Positions 17,797 to 27,178 of a DNA stretch of 58,722 nt are shown in pieces. The position numbers and the translations under genes are program-made. The DNA comes from Pseudoalteromonas sp. EB27. Lineage in GTDB: Bacteria; Pseudomonadota; Gammaproteobacteria; Enterobacterales; Alteromonadaceae. The notes under the pieces were generated by a model that had not been told where the DNA came from, did no database searches, and was given only the letters and a program-made list of their open reading frames with translations. Location: contig NZ_MTQD01000022.1 in the NCBI RefSeq assembly GCF_001974875.1, forward strand, positions 1-58,722. Direction: 5' to 3'. Each line of letters starts with the position of its first letter. Positions within the stretch are counted from its first letter, which is position 1.

Positions 17797-17958
17797 ATAC
17801 CAATTGCATTAAATTAATGATCTATTATAGCGATAAGAAAATAGCTTAATAACAAGGCTAAAATTATGATACATAGTTGTTCTATATAAATAATTTTTAA
17901 CGCAGTTATTGAATTATTTAATACGCTAGAATGATCACGTTTTTAATAAAATTGGTAT
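17797..17958. repeat. MITE-like element with ~26-bp imperfect terminal inverted repeats
   Basis: The left end ATACCAATTGCATTAAA is mirrored at the right end by the complement ATACCAATTTTATTAAA. Both arms continue into a shared GATC at about 26 bp. The 162-bp unit is non-coding and AT-rich, lies between pepQ and slt, and has no transposase. ATACCAATT-type ends recur in intergenic DNA of Pseudoalteromonas from memory; that recurrence was not verified here. Confidence 0.6.
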
Positions 17959-17972
17959 TACCCTCAGCGCTC

Positions 17973-18007
17973 AAAAAAGGGGATATCTAAACGCATTAGA
18001 TATCCCC
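17973..18007 (-). terminator. slt terminator
   Basis: A perfect 12-bp stem (GGGGATATCTAA / TTAGATATCCCC) with a 5-nt loop is followed by six U residues on the minus strand, just after the slt stop. Confidence 0.92.
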
Positions 18008-18027
18008 CTACTTTAAACTTATGTTTA

Positions 18028-19914
18028 CTAACCGCCCATTTTCATTTCGAGTAGCGGCGCTAATACATTACCTTCTCGGCCCATTCTTGTATGGTAAACC
18101 TGCCTGTACGCAAATACATTTTTTACGTAATCGCGGGTTTCGCGATACGGAATAAGCTCTACCCATAACTCAGCCGGAATAGCGTCATCAGGTAACCAAC
18201 GCTTTATACGGTGATAACCCGCATTATAAGAAGCCGTAGCCAGTACTTCATTGCCATGGTTTTTCTTTTTTAAGTACTGTAAGTAACTCGTACCTAACCT
18301 AATATTTGTTTTAGGTTGATATAAACGACTACTTGTCACACTGCCTTTATTTACATACTCAGCAGTACTTGGTAATAACTGCATTAAACCACGCGCATTA
18401 GCATGCGAGCGCGCATCTGGCGCAAAAGAGCTTTCGCGCCTTGCAATAGCAATACTCCAAGCAACATCTATCTTGCTACGTTTACTGTAGCGCTCAAAAA
18501 TATCTTGAAACGCAAACGGAAAACGTTGCTCTACATTATCCCATGCTTTAATTTTTGCTAAAGTAAAAATAGTACTGTCGTGCCAACCTAAGTCGGTAGA
18601 TAACTGTGATGCTGCCAGCTTTTCTTCATCGCTAGAGGTATCCGTTAAGTAATTCCATTCACGGCGCGCCGACGTAAAGCGCTCAATATCATAAAGTGCT
18701 TTTGCACGCTTAAAGCCTGGTGCATTACTCACTTTATCTACAAGTACCTTATCGACTGCTAAAGGCTGATTATTTAAATCAACGGGCAACCCCAAACGTG
18801 CTGCGGCTAAAAAGCCGTAATAATCACGATTAGCCGCTACTTTTTTCCAGATGTCGTCTGCTTTTTGTTGCTCGCCACGTTGTGCATAGCTATAAGCTAA
18901 CCAATATTGCTGACCAAGACTTAAATTTTCTTTACCTGTAAAAAATGCAGCAATCCCTTCCCAATCTTGGGTTTTGAGCATATTGCCCAGTTGCCACTGA
19001 ATAAGCTTGCTGTCTAGTCGCTCTTTTGGCACTTTATTTAGCCAAAAGCTCGCTTGTTTATGCCCGCTAGAGGCAAGTGACAATGCAAAAGTGTAATACA
19101 CATCCGCTTTTTCCTCGTCGCTGTACTTAAATATTTTTTCTAGCTTTTCCCATGCTTTTAAAGCTAGCTCTTTATCGCGCCAAACCAAACGCTTAACACC
19201 ATAAATAGCTATTTGCCCTTCTTTAGCCGACTTGTTTTTATATCTATATAATCCAGCGGCTGCGCTTGGATCTTTTCGCACTTTTAAATATAAGTCAGCT
19301 AAGTAACGCTCCTTACTTGGTAATAAAGTTTTTAAGTAAGGTAATAAGCTTTGCGTTCCGCCTTGTGCAGCAAGTGTTACACGCTTCCAAACCGTTTCTT
19401 CTTTCATGTAGCCTTTTTTACGCCACGTAGAAAATAAACTATCACAACCATTAGGTTGCGATTTACCTACAGCCCATAAGTCGGTCACCTGATTTAGAAT
19501 TGCCTTTTCGGGCGCACCTAAATCAAGCTGAAAGTCTAAATAAGTACAAGTAAGCTCCGTATTAGACGTTTCACGATAGTTGCGGATATACGCCGCCTTT
19601 TCGTTGTTATCTTTTAAATACTCTAACCACGCTTTACGGACCGGCCACTCAAGCGGCGTATGCTGGTATATATTTAAATATTCTTCTATTTCTGCCTGAT
19701 GTTTAATGCTCGGATGGCGTTGCCAATACGTTTTTTCAACATAAGGTTTTAACGGATGATTTAGGTTACTAACCGCTTGTTTAAAGTCTTGGTAACTGCC
19801 GTACCTTACTTTTTTTTCGGCATCTAAAAATGCATCGTTATCAATACTTGCCTCGGCAGAATGAAGAGGGAAAATGAATGCAGCTGCCGCAATGCTTAAT
19901 AAATATTTTTTCAT
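18028..19914 (-). CDS. slt: soluble lytic murein transglycosylase (Slt70-like)
   Basis: The enzyme cleaves peptidoglycan with formation of 1,6-anhydro-muropeptides. It has a signal peptide (about 22 residues, ending A-E-A) and a long alpha-superhelical U-domain (about 25-450). The C-terminal catalytic domain has E494 in A-R-R-E-S-S-F and the family blocks A-R-G-L-M-Q-L-L-P-S-T-A and A-T-A-S-Y-N-A-G-Y. At 628 aa it is close to E. coli Slt70 (645). It lies between pepQ and fadB and is transcribed alone, with its own terminator. Confidence 0.95.
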   Translation of the reverse strand: MKKYLLSIAAAAFIFPLHSAEASIDNDAFLDAEKKVRYGSYQDFKQAVSNLNHPLKPYVEKTYWQRHPSIKHQAEIEEYLNIYQHTPLEWPVRKAWLEYLKDNNEKAAYIRNYRETSNTELTCTYLDFQLDLGAPEKAILNQVTDLWAVGKSQPNGCDSLFSTWRKKGYMKEETVWKRVTLAAQGGTQSLLPYLKTLLPSKERYLADLYLKVRKDPSAAAGLYRYKNKSAKEGQIAIYGVKRLVWRDKELALKAWEKLEKIFKYSDEEKADVYYTFALSLASSGHKQASFWLNKVPKERLDSKLIQWQLGNMLKTQDWEGIAAFFTGKENLSLGQQYWLAYSYAQRGEQQKADDIWKKVAANRDYYGFLAAARLGLPVDLNNQPLAVDKVLVDKVSNAPGFKRAKALYDIERFTSARREWNYLTDTSSDEEKLAASQLSTDLGWHDSTIFTLAKIKAWDNVEQRFPFAFQDIFERYSKRSKIDVAWSIAIARRESSFAPDARSHANARGLMQLLPSTAEYVNKGSVTSSRLYQPKTNIRLGTSYLQYLKKKNHGNEVLATASYNAGYHRIKRWLPDDAIPAELWVELIPYRETRDYVKNVFAYRQVYHTRMGREGNVLAPLLEMKMGG

Positions 19915-20107
19915 AATGTCCTTTAATAAAAAATTAAAGTAGTGAATAAAAACTTTTCAACCACCTTAGCACCAAACCAGCTATATTTTAACCAGTCGAT
20001 TGTAACCGAGTTAAATTTTTCGTTGCATTTTTAATTTAAAGCAAGCACACTGATTGAAATGCAAACTCATCGTACCAGTCTTAGTTCGTCAACTAGGGAG
20101 AATAATA

Positions 20108-22267
20108 ATGTTATATAAAAGCGATTCCTTTGAAGTTAGCTTCCTAAAGGAAAACATCGCCGAGTTTAAGTTTTGTGTTGCAGGTTCTGTAAACACACTA
20201 TCTCAAAAAACTCTTTCAGATTGCGCAGCAGCATTAAAAGAATTAGCCGCCAATACTGATATCAAAGGCATGATTTTTACCAGTGATAAAGACCACTTTA
20301 TTATTGGTGCCGATATCTTCGAATTTTTACCTACATTTACTAAACCTGAAGAAGAATTAGTAGTATGGATCAAAAACGCAACCGACGTTTTTGATGCAAT
20401 TGAAGATTTACCATTCCCAACTCTAAGCGCTATAAACGGTATGGCACTTGGCGGTGGTTGTGAGTGGGCACTTGCTACCGATTATCGTGTGGCAAGCGAA
20501 ACAGCTAAAATGGGCCTACCAGAAGTTAAACTTGGCATAATGCCAGGTTTTGGTGGCACAGTGCGTTTACCACGTATCATTGGCGCCGATAACGCGATGA
20601 TGTGGATTACCTCAGGCGCAGAAAACCGCGCAGCAGATGCCCTTAAAGTAGGTGCGTTTGACGCGGTAGTTAGTGCTGACAAACTTTTAGAGTCAAGTGT
20701 ATCAACACTTGAACTGGCGATTGCTGGCAAGCTAGATTGGCAAGCAAAACGCAACGTAAAACTACAGCCACTTAAATTAAACCGTGTTGAGCAAGGCATG
20801 AGCTTTGCTATGGCAGAAGGTATGGTAATGGGTAAAACCAAAGGCCACTATCCTGCACCGGTTATGGCTGTACGTACTATTAAAGCAGCGGCAAACTGTA
20901 CTCGCGATGAAGCAATGGCAATCGAAAACGCTAACTTTGCTAAATTAGCACGTACACCAGAAGCAGCAGCACAAACTGGTATATTCCTAGCTGATCAATA
21001 CATTAAAGGTAAAGCACGTAAATTTGCTAAGCACAGCGATGTAGAAATCAAACAAGCCGCTGTATTAGGTGCTGGTATTATGGGTGGCGGTATTGCATAC
21101 CAGTCTGCTTATAAAGGCACACCTATTATAATGAAAGACATCCAACAAGATGCGCTTGATTTAGGTATGGGTGAAGCATCTAAGTTATTAGGTGCAAAAG
21201 TTAAGCGTGGTCACATGCCAATGGAAAAAATGTTGGCAACACTTAGCAAAATTAAGCCAACACTTAACGAGTCAGACCTACAAAGTGCCAACATCATTGT
21301 TGAAGCCGTTGTAGAAAACCCTAAAGTTAAGCAAGCAGTACTCGCTGATCTTGAAAAGAACATGCCAGAAGGCACTGTACTTACTTCAAATACATCGACT
21401 ATTTGTATTGATTTACTAGCACAAGCACTAAATAAGCCAGAAAATTTCTGTGGTATGCACTTTTTCAATCCAGTGCCAAAAATGCCATTAGTAGAAATTA
21501 TCCGTGGTGCAAAAACCTCAGATAAAACAATTAATGCAGTAGTTGATTACGCGCTTAAATTAGGTAAATCACCAATTGTTGTTAACGATTGCCCAGGCTT
21601 TTTTGTAAACCGTGTTTTATTCCCTTACTTTGCAGGTTTTAGCAAATTAGTGGTTGAAGGCGCTAACTTTGCAAAAGTAGATAAAGTAATGGAAAACGTA
21701 TTTGGCTGGCCTATGGGTCCGGCTTACCTACTTGATGTTGTAGGTATTGATACAGCGTTCCATTGTACTGGCGTAATGGCTGACGGTTTCCCTGAGCGTA
21801 TGGCGCGTGCTGATAAAGACCCAGTGACTATTTTTGCCAACGAAAAACGTTTTGGTCAAAAGAACAAAGCCGGTTTTTATAAATACGAAACAGATCGTCG
21901 CGGTCGTCTTAAAAAGTCTCATGACGAGACAGCAATTGAGCTATTAAGCCCAATTACAGACGCACCAAAAGAATTTGATAAACAAGAAATCATCGACCGT
22001 TGTATGATTCCAATGATTAACGAAGTGCTACTGTGTTTGCAAGAAGGCATTGTTGCCTCGCCGCAAGAAGCAGATATGGCATTAGTTTACGGTGTTGGTT
22101 TCCCTCCATTTAGAGGCGGCGCGTTCCGTTACTTAGATCAAACTGGTTTAGCTAACTTTGTTGCAGCAGCAGACAAATACGCTCACCTAGGTGCGATTTA
22201 CCAAGTATCTGAACAAACTCGCAAGTGGGCCGAAGAAGGTCGTGTTTTCTATAAGGTGGAAGGTTAA
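20108..22267 (+). CDS. fadB: fatty-acid oxidation complex alpha subunit
   Basis: This 719-residue multifunctional enzyme works in beta-oxidation. The N-terminal enoyl-CoA hydratase/isomerase domain has the oxyanion and catalytic segment G-G-G-C-E-W-A-L and P-E-V-K-L-G. The 3-hydroxyacyl-CoA dehydrogenase domain has NAD motif G-A-G-I-M-G-G-G and catalytic H in H-F-F-N-P-V. The chosen ATG has AGGGAG upstream; a longer frame beginning 54 bp upstream lacks such a site. It is followed after 4 bp by fadA, so the two subunits are made together. Confidence 0.97.
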   Translation: MLYKSDSFEVSFLKENIAEFKFCVAGSVNTLSQKTLSDCAAALKELAANTDIKGMIFTSDKDHFIIGADIFEFLPTFTKPEEELVVWIKNATDVFDAIEDLPFPTLSAINGMALGGGCEWALATDYRVASETAKMGLPEVKLGIMPGFGGTVRLPRIIGADNAMMWITSGAENRAADALKVGAFDAVVSADKLLESSVSTLELAIAGKLDWQAKRNVKLQPLKLNRVEQGMSFAMAEGMVMGKTKGHYPAPVMAVRTIKAAANCTRDEAMAIENANFAKLARTPEAAAQTGIFLADQYIKGKARKFAKHSDVEIKQAAVLGAGIMGGGIAYQSAYKGTPIIMKDIQQDALDLGMGEASKLLGAKVKRGHMPMEKMLATLSKIKPTLNESDLQSANIIVEAVVENPKVKQAVLADLEKNMPEGTVLTSNTSTICIDLLAQALNKPENFCGMHFFNPVPKMPLVEIIRGAKTSDKTINAVVDYALKLGKSPIVVNDCPGFFVNRVLFPYFAGFSKLVVEGANFAKVDKVMENVFGWPMGPAYLLDVVGIDTAFHCTGVMADGFPERMARADKDPVTIFANEKRFGQKNKAGFYKYETDRRGRLKKSHDETAIELLSPITDAPKEFDKQEIIDRCMIPMINEVLLCLQEGIVASPQEADMALVYGVGFPPFRGGAFRYLDQTGLANFVAAADKYAHLGAIYQVSEQTRKWAEEGRVFYKVEG

Positions 22268-22271
22268 TATC

Positions 22272-23441
22272 ATGAATAATCCAGTAATTGTAGATTGTAT
22301 CCGCACACCAATGGGTCGCTCTAAAAGTGGTGTATTCAAACATAAACGTGCAGAAGACTTAAGCGCACATTTAATGAAAGGCTTACTAGATCGCAACCCT
22401 GCAGTTGATCCTGCATCAATTGACGATATTTATTGGGGTTGTGTACAGCAAACATTAGAGCAAGGCTTTAACGTAGCACGTAACGCATCATTGCTTGCCG
22501 GTATTCCGCACAGCGTTCCTGCTGTTACGGTTAACCGTTTATGTGGCTCTTCTATGCAAGCATTGCATGACGCAGCACGCGCAATAATGACAGGCGCTGG
22601 CGACACTTACCTAATTGGTGGTGTTGAGCACATGGGTCACGTACCTATGACTCACGGCAACGACTTTCACCCAGGCTTAGCAACATCAATTGCACAAGCG
22701 TCTGGCTCTATGGGCTTAACAGCAGAATACCTTGCAACGCTTCATGGCATTAGCCGTGAGCAACAAGATGAATTTGCTTACCGTTCACATCAACGTGCAC
22801 AAGCTGCAACTGTTGAAGGCCGCTTCCGTCGCGAAATTTTAGCAATGGAAGGTCACGATGCAGATGGTTCGCTTATCTTAGTTGAAGACGACGAAGTAAT
22901 TCGCCCAGAAACAACAGTAGAAGGTCTATCAAAGCTTCGCCCTGTATTTAATCCTGCATCGGGTACGGTAACAGCCGGTACTTCTTCTGCACTTTCTGAC
23001 GGCGCATCTGCAATGTTAGTAATGAGCGAAGAAAAAGCAAAAGAACTTGGTTTACCAATTCGTGCGCGTATTAAAGCAATGGCAGTCGCTGGTTGCGATC
23101 CATCAATTATGGGTTACGGCCCAGTACCAGCAAGTAAAAAAGCACTTGCACAAGCCGGTATTACAATTGATGACCTAGGCGTAGTAGAACTTAACGAAGC
23201 CTTTGCAGCACAATCATTACCTGTAATGAAAGATTTAGGGTTAATGGATGTTGTTGACGAAAAAGTGAATTTAAATGGCGGCGCAATCGCACTTGGTCAC
23301 CCACTGGGTTGTTCGGGTTCGCGTATTAGCACATCGCTTATTCACTTAATGGAAGACAAAAATGTACGATACGGTTTAGCAACTATGTGTATTGGTTTAG
23401 GCCAAGGCATTGCCACTGTATTTGAACGTGTTCAAGACTAA
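22272..23441 (+). CDS. fadA: acetyl-CoA C-acyltransferase (3-ketoacyl-CoA thiolase), beta subunit
   Basis: This thiolase of 389 aa completes the beta-oxidation cycle. Catalytic C91 (N-R-L-C-G-S-S), the H of N-G-G-A-I-A-L-G-H-P and the second C of M-C-I-G-L-G-Q-G are present. The start at 22272 follows AAGGTGGAAGG and gives the standard N-terminus; the frame extends upstream into fadB but that is not coding. A strong terminator follows. Confidence 0.97.
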   Translation: MNNPVIVDCIRTPMGRSKSGVFKHKRAEDLSAHLMKGLLDRNPAVDPASIDDIYWGCVQQTLEQGFNVARNASLLAGIPHSVPAVTVNRLCGSSMQALHDAARAIMTGAGDTYLIGGVEHMGHVPMTHGNDFHPGLATSIAQASGSMGLTAEYLATLHGISREQQDEFAYRSHQRAQAATVEGRFRREILAMEGHDADGSLILVEDDEVIRPETTVEGLSKLRPVFNPASGTVTAGTSSALSDGASAMLVMSEEKAKELGLPIRARIKAMAVAGCDPSIMGYGPVPASKKALAQAGITIDDLGVVELNEAFAAQSLPVMKDLGLMDVVDEKVNLNGGAIALGHPLGCSGSRISTSLIHLMEDKNVRYGLATMCIGLGQGIATVFERVQD

Positions 23442-23476
23442 TTAGTTTAAACATGTAAAACCATCTTGGTGATTAA

Positions 23477-23511
23477 AAAGGCGAACTGATTTTATTCAGT
23501 TCGCCTTTTTT
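23477..23511 (+). terminator. fadBA terminator
   Basis: A perfect 12-bp stem (AAGGCGAACTGA / TCAGTTCGCCTT) with a 6-nt loop and a following T-run lies 36 bp after the fadA stop. Confidence 0.92.
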
Positions 23512-23734
23512 ATTAACTTCAATTTATGAAAACGACCCTTTATGAAGTAAGTATGTAACAGCGTAATTATGTGATCGGGCGTATTATTAAATAAAGCATT
23601 TTGAAACTGCTAAAAGCATTAAGTAAAATAGTTAAATTACACTTAAAATTGCGTTAAACTGCCAAACTTATTAATTGCTATACCTAAGCACTCACGTACG
23701 CAGCAATCACTTTAATTAAACAGGCCAATTTATT

Positions 23735-23974
23735 ATGAGCTTTGATAATCCCGATCACCAATTAGATGCCATAGGCCTTCGCTGCCCAGAGCCAGTAATG
23801 ATGGTACGTGCTGCTATTCGTAAAATGAATGACGGTGAAACGTTATTAATAACTGCTGATGACCCATCAACCACCCGCGATATTCCGAGCTTTTGTACGT
23901 TCATGGATCACACGCTGGTGGCTAAAGATGCAGAAGAAGCACCGTATAGATATGTGGTTAAGAAAGGAATTTGA
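23735..23974 (+). CDS. tusA: sulfurtransferase TusA
   Basis: This 79-aa SirA/TusA-fold protein has the signature C-P-x-P with active C17 (G-L-R-C-P-E-P). It carries persulfide sulfur from IscS towards tRNA 2-thiouridine synthesis and other pathways. Length and fold are normal. It is transcribed alone. The 293-bp gap upstream holds the fadA terminator and presumably its own promoter. Confidence 0.94.
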   Translation: MSFDNPDHQLDAIGLRCPEPVMMVRAAIRKMNDGETLLITADDPSTTRDIPSFCTFMDHTLVAKDAEEAPYRYVVKKGI

Positions 23975-23975
23975 A

Positions 23976-24455
23976 CTAGAGCATATATATAAAACCAGTA
24001 ACAACCAGAGCTACTGAAATAAAAATTAGAACTTTAAGTACCACTTCATCATTGGTTTTATAGAACAAATCTATTTCTGATTTATTTTTAATTTCTAAAT
24101 ACTTATATAAGCTTAAGAAGATAAAGGCTGAGCTGGAACTAATTAAAGCTAAACTAGCAGAAATAGAAGCGAAAAAAAGAACTACTGCTACAGCGAATAA
24201 AAGTAACGGCGCTATAAATATTGCTTTATACATTCTTGTACTTAAATTTTTATGTGCCAATGTAGAAAATTGATTACTTTTCCTTAATGCCATAGTAAAC
24301 ATTGTGTTTAATATCAGACTAATGCCAAATAAATTGCTAGCTACAAGAAGTAATATCCTATCTAATTTAGCGCTACCTAAGCTCGGTAGCATTAGAAAAT
24401 AAGCGAAACTCGCTCCAGCAGCAACAGAGTAATTAAACCAAATTTCCTTTTTCAT
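23976..24455 (-). CDS. hypothetical four-helix membrane protein
   Basis: I do not recognise this 159-aa protein. It has about four hydrophobic segments (roughly residues 8-25, 30-52, 77-112 and 138-158) joined by short basic or polar loops. It has no motif suggesting an enzyme. The start is supported by GAGGG 6 bp upstream of the ATG. It converges on tusA with 1 bp between the two stops. It could be a strain-specific inner-membrane protein. Confidence 0.7.
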   Translation of the reverse strand: MKKEIWFNYSVAAGASFAYFLMLPSLGSAKLDRILLLVASNLFGISLILNTMFTMALRKSNQFSTLAHKNLSTRMYKAIFIAPLLLFAVAVVLFFASISASLALISSSSAFIFLSLYKYLEIKNKSEIDLFYKTNDEVVLKVLIFISVALVVTGFIYML

Positions 24456-24581
24456 AAACCCTCTATATATTTGTACTCTCGTCCTACGTAAAATTTATTT
24501 CTTTGTCCCATTCTTTAGTTTTATAAAACGTCCTTGTCACAAATCCATTAATTCACTCGGGCAGCTTTAAAAATATAGCTA

Positions 24582-25022
24582 TCACTTCTTCGTTATCGTT
24601 ACTTGTGGCTTATCGTAGTCACTGTAATCAATACTTACTATGTACGTGCCTTTTATTGCTGGTGTGAAACTAAAGTAGTTATAAATAGTATTACAGTCTG
24701 CGATAGCTGGCTGGCCGAGTGTTAGGCTTTGCTCCTCTGGTTGTGCGTCGCTATAACCACAGTTATAACCTTCGCTAAAATCGGCATCTGCTATTTTAAA
24801 TTCGTACACTTTACCAGGGCTAGAAAATTTAACTTCTGCTTGATAAAGCGCAGGACCAACTGGCGAAAACTGATACTGAGGTTCAGCGTCCCAAAGCGTA
24901 AAGTCGCCTCTTAGATAAATTGTTTTATCTAGCTCTTGCTGTGGCAATACATCGTTAATCGAAATTTGGCTTGTACAAGCAGTAAGTAAACCAGCAATTG
25001 CTAAGGTTAAAATTCGTTTCAT
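24582..25022 (-). CDS. putative lipoprotein with a carbohydrate-binding-like beta domain
   Basis: The 146-aa product begins with a lipoprotein signal (MKRILTLAIAGLLTAC, lipobox L-L-T-A-C). The mature part has an all-beta look. The block Y-L-R-G-D-F-T-L-W-D-A-E and the later Y-E-F-K-I-A-D resemble the N-terminal starch-binding-type modules of pullulanases and branching-type enzymes, but no catalytic domain is present. An ATG 12 bp upstream is less likely. The function is unknown; glycan binding is only an inference. Confidence 0.72.
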   Translation of the reverse strand: MKRILTLAIAGLLTACTSQISINDVLPQQELDKTIYLRGDFTLWDAEPQYQFSPVGPALYQAEVKFSSPGKVYEFKIADADFSEGYNCGYSDAQPEEQSLTLGQPAIADCNTIYNYFSFTPAIKGTYIVSIDYSDYDKPQVTITKK

Positions 25023-25063
25023 AGAAATCATCAATGGGGTTTCCTTTGCATACAGTGAAAACT

Positions 25064-25089
25064 AAAAAGCCAGCAAAACGCTGGCTTTT
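25064..25089 (-). terminator. glyQS terminator
   Basis: A perfect 10-bp stem (AAAAGCCAGC / GCTGGCTTTT) with a 5-nt loop is followed by a U-run on the minus strand, just after the glyS stop. Confidence 0.92.
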
Positions 25090-25106
25090 AAAATTGCTAA
25101 TCGGTG

Positions 25107-27176
25107 TTATTTTTGTAAAACAGAAATATCTGCAATACCTAAAAACAATCCGCTTAACTGGCTTAATAGCGCAAGACGATTTTGCTTAACTGCTTCATCG
25201 TCGGCCATAACCATTACGTTGTCAAAAAAGTTATCAACACTTTGTCGAATACCGGCCAATTGGCTTAATGCTTCTTGATAGTTACCGTCTGCATAAAGTG
25301 GTGCAAGGTCAGTGGCAAATTTTGCTACTTGTGATGCCAATACTTTTTCAGCGTCGTCGCTTAATAAGCTCTCATCAACACTACCTTGGCTGGTAATGTC
25401 GTTTTTAGCCAGAATGTTACCTACACGCTTATTAGCGGCTGCAAGCGCTTCTGCTGCGTCTAATGTGCGGAAGTGACTTACGGCCTTAACACGGCGATCA
25501 AAATCAACAGGTTTAGTCGGACGACGTGCAAGCACAGCTTGAATTACGTCTACTTCAATCCCTTCGTCTTGATACCAAGCACGGAAGCGCCCTAGCATAA
25601 ATTCAAATACATCAGCTGATACATTTAAGTTAGTTAACTTGTCGCCAAATAATGTTTGCGATTTAGCTACTAGGTCTAAAATATCAAGTGGTAGTTCTTT
25701 TTCTACCATAATGCGAAGTGCACCAATAGCAGCACGACGAAGCGCAAATGGGTCTTTGTCACCTTTAGGTGCTTGGCCTATACCAAAAATACCCACCAGC
25801 GTGTCAAACTTATCAGCAATCGCTACTGCGCAGCTAATTAAGTTTGTAGGTAAGTTGTCGCCTGCAAAGCGTGGCATGTACTGCTCGTTTTGCGCTATGG
25901 CTACATCTTCGGCTTCACCGTCGTGGCGAGCGTAATGCATTCCCATTACACCTTGTACGTCGGTAAATTCCATTACCATTTCTGTCATTAAGTCAGTTTT
26001 ACTTAATAAGCCTGCACGCTGTGCTAGCACTTTATCAGCACCTAATTGCTCAGCAATATAACCTGCAAGCTCACTAATACGCTGAGACTTATCTTTAAGC
26101 GTACCAAGTTGTTTTTGGAACAATACGCTATCAAGCGATTCTAATCGGCTTTCTAGTGTTTTCTTTTTATCTGTTTCAAAGAAGAACTGTGCATCCGCTA
26201 AACGCGGGCGCACTACTTTTTCGTTACCAGAAATAACTACACTTGGATCTTTACTTTCTATGTTAGATACAAACAAAAACTTATTCAAAAGTTTGCCGTT
26301 TTGATCTAATAACGGGAAATATTTTTGATCGTCTTTCATGGTATAGATTAACGCTTCGGCTGGTACATCTAAAAATGCTTCTTCAAATGTTGCCGTTAAA
26401 GTAACTGGCCACTCTACAAGTGATGTTACTTCTTCTAGTAAATCTTCATCCATTGCAACAACAGCATTAACTGCCTTTGCGGCCTCTTCTATTTGCGTAC
26501 GAATTTGCGCTTTACGTTGTTCGTAATCGGCAATAACGTAAGCAGATTTAAGTACGTCAAAAACGTCATCCGCATGGTTTATGCTAATTTTTTCTGGGTG
26601 ATGAAAACGATGACCCTGAAGCTGATTAGTTATTTTCTTACCAAGGATCTCGCCTTCAAGTAGCTCATCACCAAACAAAATAGTTACCGTATGCACAGGA
26701 CGAATAAATTGTGTTTTATTCGCGCCCCAACGCATTGGTTTAGGAATTGGTAATTTAGCTAACGCTTTAGTAATTGCACCTGTCATTAGCGATTTGGTTT
26801 CTTGCCCTGCTACTTTAGCAATGTGCAATAACCATGCGCCTTTGTCTGTTTCGAGTGTTTGTGCGTCTTTTACTTCAATACCACAACCACGCGCCCAACC
26901 CATTGCTGCTTTTGTTGGGTTACCGTCACCGTCAAATGCGGCTTTAGCCGCTGGACCACGTTTTTCAACTTCTTTGTCTTGTTGCTTAGCTTCAAGCGCT
27001 TTTACTTGTAAACCTAAACGACGAGGCGATGCATACCAGCTTACGCCTTGGTGTGCTAATTCGAGTGTTTCTAGCTCTGCAGTTAAGTTTGCAGCAAAAG
27101 CTTCTGCTAATTTACGCAGTGCTTTTGGTGGCAACTCTTCGGTGCCAATTTCTACTAATAAATTTTGTGCTGACAT
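25107..27176 (-). CDS. glyS: glycine-tRNA ligase beta subunit
   Basis: This 689-aa subunit of the bacterial alpha2-beta2 glycyl-tRNA synthetase binds tRNA. It starts with L-L-V-E-I-G-T-E-E-L-P-P-K, a family hallmark. It contains the HD-like segment and a C-terminal DALR-type anticodon-binding region. It follows glyQ by 2 bp. Confidence 0.97.
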   Translation of the reverse strand: MSAQNLLVEIGTEELPPKALRKLAEAFAANLTAELETLELAHQGVSWYASPRRLGLQVKALEAKQQDKEVEKRGPAAKAAFDGDGNPTKAAMGWARGCGIEVKDAQTLETDKGAWLLHIAKVAGQETKSLMTGAITKALAKLPIPKPMRWGANKTQFIRPVHTVTILFGDELLEGEILGKKITNQLQGHRFHHPEKISINHADDVFDVLKSAYVIADYEQRKAQIRTQIEEAAKAVNAVVAMDEDLLEEVTSLVEWPVTLTATFEEAFLDVPAEALIYTMKDDQKYFPLLDQNGKLLNKFLFVSNIESKDPSVVISGNEKVVRPRLADAQFFFETDKKKTLESRLESLDSVLFQKQLGTLKDKSQRISELAGYIAEQLGADKVLAQRAGLLSKTDLMTEMVMEFTDVQGVMGMHYARHDGEAEDVAIAQNEQYMPRFAGDNLPTNLISCAVAIADKFDTLVGIFGIGQAPKGDKDPFALRRAAIGALRIMVEKELPLDILDLVAKSQTLFGDKLTNLNVSADVFEFMLGRFRAWYQDEGIEVDVIQAVLARRPTKPVDFDRRVKAVSHFRTLDAAEALAAANKRVGNILAKNDITSQGSVDESLLSDDAEKVLASQVAKFATDLAPLYADGNYQEALSQLAGIRQSVDNFFDNVMVMADDEAVKQNRLALLSQLSGLFLGIADISVLQK

Positions 27177-27178
27177 GC

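Noticed and set aside
17752..18027. Insertion sequence between pepQ and slt
   Set aside because: No transposase frame is present; only a short MITE-like element and a terminator were found.
22191..22271. Extended N-terminus of fadA overlapping fadB
   Set aside because: The ATG at 22272 has a ribosome-binding site and gives the normal thiolase N-terminus with C91.
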